From NCBI GenBank assembly GCA_018896875.1, contig JAHILT010000049.1, positions 1 through 13,516 on the forward strand: a stretch of 13,516 bases of DNA, given 5' to 3'. A program made the position numbers and the translations under genes. Below the pieces are notes generated by a model. It was not told the DNA's origin and made no database searches. It saw nothing but the letters and a program-made list of their open reading frames with translations. Below, piece after piece: positions 6,337 through 13,433 of this stretch. Source of the stretch: Patescibacteria group bacterium. GTDB taxonomy: Bacteria; Patescibacteriota; Minisyncoccia; UBA6257; 02-FULL-45-10c. The stretch's first letter is position 1. Each line of letters starts with the position of its first letter.

Positions 6337-6365
6337 ATATTACAAACTTTATAAGTTCAAATCAA
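6337..6365 (-). promoter_or_regulatory. promoter of the TrmH-85aa-tspO operon
   Basis: On the minus strand: -35 TTGATT (6360-6365), a 17-bp spacer, and -10 TAATAT (6337-6342). The expected transcription start is near 6330, giving a leader of about 20 nt before the ATG at 6309. It faces away from the plus-strand promoter at 6404-6430. Confidence 0.6.
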
Positions 6366-6403
6366 AACAGCTCAACCACTAACCCCCCTCCCCCGAATTA
6401 AAT

Positions 6404-6430
6404 TTGACCTAATCTAATTTTAAGTATAAT
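6404..6430 (+). promoter_or_regulatory. promoter of the Ada-like zinc protein gene
   Basis: TTGACC (6404-6409) and a perfect TATAAT (6425-6430) are 15 bp apart, somewhat short of the ideal 17. The start would fall near 6437, about 37 nt before the ATG. A second TATAAT at 6459-6464 is too close to the RBS to be useful. Confidence 0.55.
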
Positions 6431-6464
6431 CTGAAGTCAGAATTTTTTCACAATTGAATATAAT

Positions 6465-6470
6465 GGAGGT
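6465..6470 (+). promoter_or_regulatory. strong Shine-Dalgarno site
   Basis: GGAGGT lies 3 nt before the ATG at 6474 (close spacing). It is by far the best ribosome site in the window and fixes this start. Confidence 0.75.
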
Positions 6471-6473
6471 GTT

Positions 6474-6704
6474 ATGACAAAAGTATATTTCGTATTAAAA
6501 GACGGTAAAATTATGCCGAGTATGTCTCCAGGAAATTATGCTGGATGGGAAAAAAGCAAAATCTTCGGACGCCTTGATTGTAAATCCGGAAAACGCATGA
6601 TAAAGAAAGAAAACCGAGTTTTCTTTCTTGCTTGGAAAGATGCCATTTCCGCTGGTTATAGACCCTGTAAAAACTGTAAACCAACTCCAAATGACATATA
6701 CTAA
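6474..6704 (+). CDS. small Ada-like metal-binding protein
   Basis: The 76-aa protein ends in the block ENRVFFLAWKDAISAGYRPCKNCKP (residues about 46-70, given here only as landmarks: NRVFF, AISAGYRPC, CKNCKP). This is the signature of the Ada N-terminal metal-binding domain family, in which four Cys bind zinc. Here Cys36 (in GRLDCKSGK), Cys65 and Cys68 are present, but the fourth Ada Cys is not evident. Metal binding would therefore need three Cys plus another ligand, or the site may be degenerate. There is no methyltransferase or AraC domain, so it is not Ada itself. The N-terminal 30 residues are not recognised. It is the only plus-strand gene, with its own promoter, strong RBS and terminator, so it forms a single-gene unit that is probably well expressed. 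It could bind DNA or act as a small zinc-ribbon partner; this is inference. Confidence 0.8.
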   Translation: MTKVYFVLKDGKIMPSMSPGNYAGWEKSKIFGRLDCKSGKRMIKKENRVFFLAWKDAISAGYRPCKNCKPTPNDIY

Positions 6705-6705
6705 T

Positions 6706-6734
6706 CCCCCCGCAAAAGCGGGGGGTTTTATTTT
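6706..6734 (+). terminator. strong intrinsic terminator after the Ada-like gene
   Basis: CCCCCCGC (6706-6713), an AAAA loop and GCGGGGGG (6718-6725) form a perfect 8-bp GC stem, followed by TTTTATTTT. It starts 2 nt after the stop codon. In the minus direction the following bases are ATTAG, without a T run, so it serves mainly the plus strand. Confidence 0.92.
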
Positions 6735-6808
6735 AAATTTTAATTAACAAACCACTCAAAACAATACTATTCATTCCAACATTCTCCAGAATATAAGAAT
6801 AAAATTGA

Positions 6809-9800
6809 CTATTCCTCGTTCCCCTTAATAAACAAATACAAATCCCCCTTCCCCGACAAATATTGAGTATATATTTTTCCATCAATCAAAGAATCATTTC
6901 TAGACACCTTAAAAGATAATGTTGGTTTTTCATAAGTAGGTTTTTCTTGTCCAATAACATTAAGCTCTAAATAATAATAATTATCTGTATTCAAATTAAT
7001 TTCATTATCCCCCGAAAAATCCCAAGTAAGATCTCTAGGATCTGGATGAGCGCTATTGTGTCTAATTTCTTTATCTATTGACGTCGCCAATAATTCCCCT
7101 TTATTACCTTCTCTGCTATTAATTTCTCCTCCAAGCCATTCGTATATTTTCCAAAAATAATTATTAAAACCATTCCCACTGGTTTCCAATTTCAAGGTTA
7201 TAGAATCAAGTATCCCACTAGCCATTGGTTTAAAAGTCTGTGCCACTTTAGGTCCTTTATACCCCATAACAGGATCGCGTACACCCACAGAAGCCCCTTC
7301 TATAAAATCAGACTGATTTAACAACATTCCATTTTGAGGCGATACTCCTAATACAGAAAAATAAATTTCAGTTTCCGTAATATTGGGCGCGCAAAAATCA
7401 AAACAATTAGTTAAAGCAGCGCTAACTGTAAAAAACCCAGGACGCATATTTTGCAATAATCCCGCAGACAAAGAATGCCAGCCAATAATTCTTTGATTTT
7501 CTTCAAGATTAAACACAGAATTATTAATTACCTCATTAGTATAAAAATCTCTCGTTTCTACAACAACAGTGTTATATTCATTATCCACAGACTCCAAATA
7601 ATTTAATTCAAGATTAATATTTGACGAATCTTCGTATATATAACTATTAATAGGACTAACCACGCTAACCTCTCCCTGCTCAACCGCTTTGATAACAATA
7701 TATAAATAGCTAATATGTTTTGAGCCATCTAGCCATGTATATCCATTAATTGAATGAGGAGAATACGGAGACATAGTTGCCCATTCTATGCCTAAATTAC
7801 TATTCTCTTGCGGAGCAAGAACAGTTTCTAAAAAATAATATTTATCAGCGTCCAAAACTATATCGCCAAATGTCCATAATGCGCTACTGTCGAAAGCATT
7901 AACCCATTCCTCGCGGCTATTGCTCTCCGCTAAAAGATCCCCTTTCCCCAAGGCTGGAGTCGTAGTCGCTCCGCCAAGCCATTCATAAAGATTCAAACGA
8001 ATATTGATAAAACCATTTTTATTATTAGCGCGACGAAAAATCAAACCTACTGTATTCATAACACCTGTAGCAAAAGGCTTAAAAACTTGACCCACTGATC
8101 CTTTTACATGTCCCTGCTGATTCGTTTGATTCAAAAGAAAATAATCAACTTCCTCTATCGTAGTAGAAGGAACTAAAACAGAAACACTGGAAACATCAGA
8201 ACCTAACCCATCTTTATCAAAAACTTGAATACTAAAAACATAATCACGACCCAACTGATCAATGCTAGTTGTAGCCGTAGTTGATGAAACTATTATTAAA
8301 TCCTCCAAAATAGGACTAGAACTAATATCTGTAATTTTATAAGATAAAGTAGTTGTAGCGCCAAAATAATCTTGCGAATTATCCCAACTAAAATTTATTT
8401 CTTTATTATCTTTATCATATTGCGCGGAAAAATTAGAAACTTGAATGGGAGCCAAACGTGGTTCAGACAAACTTGAAGAATTTTGAGGATTAGAAACATC
8501 AAGCAAAACAAAATTTGAATCTTCGTCCGTATCATATCCATTTCCCAAAAATTCATCTTCACCTCCACTAATCATTGATTCAACGGTAGAACTAGCGTTC
8601 GCTTTACGTTCTAAACTTTTGTCTTCAGGAACATCAATATAATACACTTCATCAACCACTTCATCTTCTTTATTAATAAGAATAACAACATCGTCAGTAT
8701 AAGCTAACGGATTAGAATTATTAGAATATTTTAAATCAAAACTTTGACCAACATAATCATTATGAGTAATTAAAAAGAATCCTTTAGCTGGAATTGTTGA
8801 ACTAGCAGAGAAATTTAAAACAAGATAATTTTCTGTCGAAGTCGCCACTTGAGAAACCCGTCTTTTTAGCGACCACCCCGAAAGATTAATTTCTTGATTA
8901 TTTGGATTGTATAATTCAACAAATTCATCCTTAGAACTACTAGCTATTCCCGCTTGAATTTCACTAATTAAAATATGATTGACAGACAATGGAGCCGTTA
9001 ATAAATCACTAGATGTAGAAGACGCCACATTTAAATTAACTTCAACCGTAGAAGTTGCACCACTATTATCAAAAACCATCAAATCAACCGTATAGTCTCC
9101 AGCTAATAAATAATTATGTGTTGTCGTCGCTTGCGTCGTACTCGCCAATTGCTCATCGCCAAAATTCCATTCATATAAAACAATACTTCCATCAGAATCT
9201 GTTGACGAAGCGGCGTTAAAAATAATATCCTCTCCAATCTCTGGTTGTTCTGGTGAAAAAGCAAAAAAAGCGCTAGGCGCTTGATTAGTTTCGCTAACCT
9301 GGCAAGTTGTGGACTGCGCCTTAGGGCTCGGACAATCTCTTAATTCAAAATCTGTAGAATTATTATCCGTATCAATAAATTCATTATTTTGAATCTTTCG
9401 TTGAATACTCTGATTATCCAATATTTGCGTAGCACAATTCCCTTCGCAATCGCCCGCTTCTCCCCAACCAACTTTATCAACCACCTCGCTATTTGAATTT
9501 TTAAACTGAATGGCGTTGGATTCTGTTAAAGTTAAACTATCCAAAACAATATCCGTGCCATCTAAAGATTCTCGAGAAATTAAAAAATAGCCATAAGCAT
9601 CTATTGTTTTATTTTCAAAATAAGTTTTTGAAACTAAAGAACTAAAACTATCGCCACTCTGAATTTTTCTCTGAATATACCAATTTGTAAGATTAACTGA
9701 TGAATCGTTAGGATTATAAAGCTCTATAAATCTATCTCCAATTGGAGAAATTTGAATTTCAGAAATTAAAATCTTCACCGCCTGAATATTGTTGTCTACG

Positions 9801-11866
9801 TTAGTCTGCGTAGAGTCCGCGTTAGTCTGCGTACTACCGCCTCCTCCACCATAATAAACAATCGCAGGCAAAGAATTTTCCGCCTTAGGCGTACCATTAA
9901 TAACGCTTGAAGTATGCCAGCCCAAGCCAGAAAAATCTCTTTCCATCGTCTTTTTTCCAACATTGTCCCCCGCTGGCCAACTAGAATCAGCCAAAACCTC
10001 GTCAACTAGATTACATTGATTGTCAAAAAGCCTTAATCCTTCATCAGAGTTAGAAAGCGCGCCAGTATAAATAATATCTGCTTCTACATTCGACGCAGAA
10101 TTATCATCTGTTCTTTCTAACAACAAAAATCCTCCTGTGGCAATTTTAGTATTTAATGGAAAAACAATCTTAATCTGTTCACTTTTATCTAAAATTTGCC
10201 AATTAGAAACATCTAATTCAGCTCCAGAAATATTTTTTAATTCAATCCATTCATCACTAACACTTCCCGAACTACCCATCCACGCCACCTCATTGATTAA
10301 TAAGCCTTGATGACTAGGATTTCCTATCGTTTCAAAAAAACAACCAAGGGTTGGTAAAGAAACAATTTGTTCTTCTTGTGCGTCCGAATTTAATAAATCG
10401 TTTTGTTCTAAATTATTGTCTGAATTTAATTCGTCCTGTTCTTGTTCTTGCAAATCTGTTTCTAATAAATATTCTTCAACCTCCTCATTCAAATCATCTT
10501 CATCCCCATCTGTCATTTCCGCTCCTCCTGCTTGCCCCGCATCGAGTCCTTTGTCCAGTATCGAACTTAGTTCTGGTGCTGTGGCGCTCTGGTGCGGGGT
10601 CATTCCGGCCAACGAGCCGGAATCCAGTCTTTCTTCATCTTCATCTATTATCTCATCTAATTTAGGACCAATTATTTCGTCAATATCTTCATCCAAAGAA
10701 ATTTGCGCTATTAAATTCTGCTCTTGAACGCCTACACTTTCTTTAATTTTACCCACAGTAAACGAAACTGCTTGCTTCACTGAATCAATAACTTGCCCCG
10801 CCAAATCAATAGCTTGAGCAACAAGAGATTCTTCCTCAACAACCGCAAATTTCGGATTATTTTTCTCTTTCTCAACTTCTTGAAAAAATAAATCTATAAC
10901 ACCAGCGCCATATTGAACTGCCTTAACAGAAAGTCGCGACCAATAATCTCGAAAAATTAAATCGTCTTCATTAGGAACTAATGTAATACTACCCTTAACT
11001 CCAAAAATAACGCTTGATATTTTTGGTTGAGCAGAAAGATAATAAAAACCGTCTTCATCTCTACTCCTATTATATCTATAATTTCCAATTATTATTGAAT
11101 TATCAATCGTAGGTGTAGGTAATACATAATAATCAACACCAATCCTATCATCACTATAAAAATGAGTATTTGTATATTTAGCTATCTCGTCAAAATACGA
11201 ATTAATATTTGACAAATAGATTGGAGTCTTCTTAAGAAGTCTCTCTGATAAATCTATATTTGCTGACGTAAATTTTTCTGCCCATGTTTCATATGAATCA
11301 GGATTTCCAAAATTATAACTAAGAATTTCTTTATTCAGATGTGGATCATTACGAACATGAGCAGGAACAGCTTTATCCTCTATTAAATGCAAAATATGCC
11401 CTAATGCCTCTAGCCCACGTTCTTCATTTCCGTTTACATAATCGCTAATAGCCCGTTGCCATGTATAATCTGTAGTTTTTAAAGCTACTGGATTTGAAAC
11501 TGCCAACATCCCAGCTATAGTTGTATTTAAAATCGGATTATACAAAGCTGAAAGTTGTCTATCTGAATTTTGCGCCCAATCTTTAGAGCTACCCCAACTC
11601 AACCCTTGTGTATGAAGACCAGCATTATTAATAGGATCATAAAAATGATTTAAAGGACGAAGCCCATCGTCTTCTAAGCGAGCGCCTTTCATCAACAAAT
11701 CTATCTGTGCACCAGAAAGCTTATTGGGAAAATAATTATTATAAAATTCTCCAGTTTCTTTTACTAAGGCAGCATGAGTTTCTGCATCATACGCAAAAAC
11801 ACTCTGTATATTGAAAAAAAATAAAGATATTAAAATAAAAAATGTTATAAACTTCTTATTTTCCAT
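6809..11866 (-). CDS. giant secreted protein: PLC/P1-nuclease-like domain, three lamin-tail domains, PKD, FN3-like, duplicated C-terminal module
   Basis: The 1685-aa protein starts with a signal peptide (residues 1-25, cleavage after VFA). Residues about 26-330 resemble the zinc phospholipase C / S1-P1 nuclease fold: YDAETH (His31), ARLEDDGLRPLNHFYDP (Asp66/67, His74) and LGHILHLIEDKAVPAHVRND (His157, His160, Asp164, His170). An acidic linker (about 335-500) follows. Then come a lamin-tail domain (about 515-660, INEVAWMG...DEWIELKN), a second (about 700-845, ISEIQISP...DRFIELYNP), a PKD domain (about 868-950, YEWNFGD), a third lamin-tail domain (about 963-1130), an FN3-like domain (about 1140-1235), and two copies of a beta-rich module (about 1243-1395 and 1514-1685) around an Ig-like part. 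No cell-wall anchor or final TM is seen. Its start overlaps the upstream 175-aa gene by 22 nt, implying translational coupling. Substrate is unknown; a surface or released lipase/nuclease-like adhesin is inferred. Confidence 0.88.
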   Translation of the reverse strand: MENKKFITFFILISLFFFNIQSVFAYDAETHAALVKETGEFYNNYFPNKLSGAQIDLLMKGARLEDDGLRPLNHFYDPINNAGLHTQGLSWGSSKDWAQNSDRQLSALYNPILNTTIAGMLAVSNPVALKTTDYTWQRAISDYVNGNEERGLEALGHILHLIEDKAVPAHVRNDPHLNKEILSYNFGNPDSYETWAEKFTSANIDLSERLLKKTPIYLSNINSYFDEIAKYTNTHFYSDDRIGVDYYVLPTPTIDNSIIIGNYRYNRSRDEDGFYYLSAQPKISSVIFGVKGSITLVPNEDDLIFRDYWSRLSVKAVQYGAGVIDLFFQEVEKEKNNPKFAVVEEESLVAQAIDLAGQVIDSVKQAVSFTVGKIKESVGVQEQNLIAQISLDEDIDEIIGPKLDEIIDEDEERLDSGSLAGMTPHQSATAPELSSILDKGLDAGQAGGAEMTDGDEDDLNEEVEEYLLETDLQEQEQDELNSDNNLEQNDLLNSDAQEEQIVSLPTLGCFFETIGNPSHQGLLINEVAWMGSSGSVSDEWIELKNISGAELDVSNWQILDKSEQIKIVFPLNTKIATGGFLLLERTDDNSASNVEADIIYTGALSNSDEGLRLFDNQCNLVDEVLADSSWPAGDNVGKKTMERDFSGLGWHTSSVINGTPKAENSLPAIVYYGGGGGSTQTNADSTQTNVDNNIQAVKILISEIQISPIGDRFIELYNPNDSSVNLTNWYIQRKIQSGDSFSSLVSKTYFENKTIDAYGYFLISRESLDGTDIVLDSLTLTESNAIQFKNSNSEVVDKVGWGEAGDCEGNCATQILDNQSIQRKIQNNEFIDTDNNSTDFELRDCPSPKAQSTTCQVSETNQAPSAFFAFSPEQPEIGEDIIFNAASSTDSDGSIVLYEWNFGDEQLASTTQATTTHNYLLAGDYTVDLMVFDNSGATSTVEVNLNVASSTSSDLLTAPLSVNHILISEIQAGIASSSKDEFVELYNPNNQEINLSGWSLKRRVSQVATSTENYLVLNFSASSTIPAKGFFLITHNDYVGQSFDLKYSNNSNPLAYTDDVVILINKEDEVVDEVYYIDVPEDKSLERKANASSTVESMISGGEDEFLGNGYDTDEDSNFVLLDVSNPQNSSSLSEPRLAPIQVSNFSAQYDKDNKEINFSWDNSQDYFGATTTLSYKITDISSSPILEDLIIVSSTTATTSIDQLGRDYVFSIQVFDKDGLGSDVSSVSVLVPSTTIEEVDYFLLNQTNQQGHVKGSVGQVFKPFATGVMNTVGLIFRRANNKNGFINIRLNLYEWLGGATTTPALGKGDLLAESNSREEWVNAFDSSALWTFGDIVLDADKYYFLETVLAPQENSNLGIEWATMSPYSPHSINGYTWLDGSKHISYLYIVIKAVEQGEVSVVSPINSYIYEDSSNINLELNYLESVDNEYNTVVVETRDFYTNEVINNSVFNLEENQRIIGWHSLSAGLLQNMRPGFFTVSAALTNCFDFCAPNITETEIYFSVLGVSPQNGMLLNQSDFIEGASVGVRDPVMGYKGPKVAQTFKPMASGILDSITLKLETSGNGFNNYFWKIYEWLGGEINSREGNKGELLATSIDKEIRHNSAHPDPRDLTWDFSGDNEINLNTDNYYYLELNVIGQEKPTYEKPTLSFKVSRNDSLIDGKIYTQYLSGKGDLYLFIKGNEE
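9794..9835. repeat. 21-bp tandem repeat (two copies), coding, related to the intergenic TCYGCGTTA repeat
   Basis: Two 21-bp units (9794-9814 and 9815-9835) differ at a few bases and carry TCTACGTTAGTCTGCG and TCCGCGTTAGTCTGCG. Read on the minus strand in frame they give STQTNAD and STQTNVD, right after a GGGGG run in the linker between the first and second lamin-tail domains. The cores match the non-coding repeat at 2460-2497. Confidence 0.75.
10598..10627. repeat. palindromic element translated in frame (LDSGSLAGMT)
   Basis: The element runs GGTCATTCCGGC ... GCCGGAATCCAG, with the inverted repeat ATTCCGGC (10602-10609) / GCCGGAAT (10616-10623) and a 6-nt spacer. This is the form of the short 'GTCATTCCGGC-GCCGGAATCCAG' palindromes dispersed in many bacterial genomes. 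It lies in frame in the acidic linker of the giant secreted protein (around residues 413-423) and is much richer in GC than its surroundings. An imperfect second copy of tctggtgc (10572-10579, 10588-10595) lies next to it. Confidence 0.75.
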
Positions 11867-12372
11867 AGTTTTCCACTATTAGCTAATTCTATATAAGCTC
11901 CTAGCTCATCATTGGTATCGTATAATTCAAACGCAACTATTTTGTCTCCTATATTATTTACTAATACCAACCTTCCTTTTCTTATTAAATTTATAGCCCC
12001 ACTAATTTGCTCATTATTCATAGCCAATAATCCCTTCCTCCACTCATCCACACTCCCATCATCGTCCTGCATAAAATATTTACTCGCCAATTCCATGTCG
12101 CCTTTTTCTAATGCTTCAACAAACAAATCCAATGTTTCTTGAGGTGTCTGTCCACCATAAGTATCATTACGAAAAATATCTAAATATTTGTCATAGGCCT
12201 CTATTCTTTGTTTTTCTTCTGCATTTATTTTCGCCAAAGGGCTTAAATAATTATTCCAACTCCAATACCCCCCACCAACAACTATTATCATTACTAAAAG
12301 TGTTAAAATATGTTTTATATAACTCTTTCCAACTATTTTTTCGCTATTTGTATTATTATTTTGTATTTCCAT
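11845..12372 (-). CDS. single-TM protein with NTF2/DUF4878-like outer domain
   Basis: The 175-aa protein has an N-terminal polar segment (MEIQNNNTNSEK), one TM helix at about 21-41 (ILTLLVMIIVVGGGYWSW) and an outer domain. The block TPQETLDLFVEALEKGDMELASKYF (seen as TPQETLDLFVEALE then KGDMELASKYF) is the usual opening of DUF4878/NTF2-like extracytoplasmic domains, and the end LANSGKLWKIRSL fits the last strand of that fold. No catalytic residue is evident; such domains often bind partners or small ligands. It overlaps the start of the giant secreted protein by 22 nt, so the two are very probably made together and may work together at the cell surface. Its first seven codons are almost identical to those of the upstream 288-aa gene. 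Confidence 0.75.
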   Translation of the reverse strand: MEIQNNNTNSEKIVGKSYIKHILTLLVMIIVVGGGYWSWNNYLSPLAKINAEEKQRIEAYDKYLDIFRNDTYGGQTPQETLDLFVEALEKGDMELASKYFMQDDDGSVDEWRKGLLAMNNEQISGAINLIRKGRLVLVNNIGDKIVAFELYDTNDELGAYIELANSGKLWKIRSL

Positions 12373-12437
12373 AATTTATTAATTTTAATTTTTAAAAAAT
12401 TTATTCTTTAATTATTTATCATCTTAGACCAACCCAT

Positions 12438-13304
12438 CTAAATGTCAAAATAATTTAAGCACTGATTTCTAATTTTTTCAGATTTTATTTTATTACAAAG
12501 ATTCTTATTATTGATTGTTGTAGAAACATCATGTAAACAAAAATCGTAGTTTTTTTCTTGATTTTTAATAACGGATAATTCACAAATTGAAACATCTTTT
12601 TTCTCTATTGCTATTCCGATAAGACAATCATTTTTCGTAAAAATATCCAAATCTTTATTGATACAAAGATTGATATCTCCTATTCTTATAGCTTTCTCGC
12701 GATAACAAATACGATTTTCGTGACTATTTCTAATTAAATCGCACCAAAACAATTTTTTAGCAATACAATTCAATCCCAATATTATAAAAAAGGACAATAT
12801 TACCATAGAACAACAAGTCAGTATCGCAGGCCCTAAATTTAATTTCCAAATATTCGGCTGATCAATCTTAAATAGATAAGATAAAAACATAATAAGGAAG
12901 GCGCACGCTCCTATAAGAATAAATCTACCAAAAACGATTAAGAAAACACTAGAATCGTCAAAAATAGACGACATTATAAAATAAGTTATAGATAAAGTTG
13001 TAACTGCCGTACTCACACAAATTATTAGAATAGGATGTTTATTTTTTCTATTTAAAATCCGATTAAAAATGAATTTAAACGTTAATCCTAAAAAAACCGA
13101 TAATCCAACAATTAAAAATGAATAAGGCAAAGCTAGGATTAACCACGCGCCTAAATTTTGTTCTCCTTTACCAATAGTTAGCGTCCAGCATAAAAAAATT
13201 CCTGTTAAAATTAAAATGGATGTCAATAATAGCCAAAAACTTTTATATCTAGATATCTTCTTTTCTTTCTGTGATAATTGTAAATTATTATTTTGTATAT
13301 CCAT
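12438..13304 (-). CDS. 5-TM membrane protein with Cys-rich C-terminal repeat domain
   Basis: The 288-aa protein has about five TM helices (roughly 23-45, 52-80, 92-113, 119-145, 157-180). Basic loops after helices 2 and 4 and a basic N-terminus place the N-terminus inside and the C-terminal 105 residues outside. That tail carries nine Cys in a repeating pattern (ICYREKAIRIGDINLC, NDCLIGIAIEKKDVSIC, YDFCLHDVSTTINNKNLC, NQCLNYF), about 16-18 residues per unit: C, then a small helix with A/I, then D/N-x-x-x-C. Such 'C-x(n)-A-x(4)-D-x-S-x-C' repeats occur in secreted proteins of CPR bacteria and DPANN archaea with unknown function; disulfides are likely. No enzyme signature is seen. It is the first gene of the surface cluster, 65 nt before the 175-aa gene. 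Confidence 0.75.
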   Translation of the reverse strand: MDIQNNNLQLSQKEKKISRYKSFWLLLTSILILTGIFLCWTLTIGKGEQNLGAWLILALPYSFLIVGLSVFLGLTFKFIFNRILNRKNKHPILIICVSTAVTTLSITYFIMSSIFDDSSVFLIVFGRFILIGACAFLIMFLSYLFKIDQPNIWKLNLGPAILTCCSMVILSFFIILGLNCIAKKLFWCDLIRNSHENRICYREKAIRIGDINLCINKDLDIFTKNDCLIGIAIEKKDVSICELSVIKNQEKNYDFCLHDVSTTINNKNLCNKIKSEKIRNQCLNYFDI

Positions 13305-13346
13305 TTTTTAGATCTTATTTAACTAGGATTGTTTATTATTTTTATA

Positions 13347-13367
13347 TTAGGAAATCCAACTTCCTAA
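13347..13367. other. hairpin upstream of the 288-aa gene
   Basis: TTAGGAA (13347-13353), a 7-nt loop and TTCCTAA (13361-13367) form a perfect 7-bp stem 43 nt before the 288-aa start. The minus-strand tail is A-rich, so it is not a terminator in that direction; an operator or leader structure is possible. Confidence 0.4.
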
Positions 13368-13406
13368 GTATTATTCTTTACACTTGCTATCTGTCTGTAT
13401 AACTAT

Positions 13407-13426
13407 GTATCTCGCTCTTGAGATAC
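13407..13426. other. hairpin GTATCTC-6-GAGATAC
   Basis: GTATCTC (13407-13413), gctctt and GAGATAC (13420-13426) form a perfect 7-bp stem directly before the structured repeat at 13434. No T run follows on either strand, so a terminator is unlikely; it may be part of the neighbouring repeat unit. Confidence 0.4.
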
Positions 13427-13433
13427 ACTCTTC

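Noticed and set aside
6459..6464. Second TATAAT as the promoter of the Ada-like gene
   Set aside because: Transcription from it would start at or after the RBS and remove the strong GGAGGT, so the upstream pair at 6404-6430 is preferred.
10351..10727. Two overlapping plus-strand open frames opposite the giant gene
   Set aside because: They are Ser- and Leu-rich mirrors of the acidic linker codons of the real gene, without start signals or domain features.
11912..12374. Plus-strand frames opposite the 175-aa gene
   Set aside because: They are antisense shadows; the minus-strand protein has a coherent TM plus folded-domain layout and couples to the next gene.
13347..13367. Terminator for a gene entering from the right
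   Set aside because: The hairpin is short, and on the minus strand the bases after it are A-rich rather than a T run.
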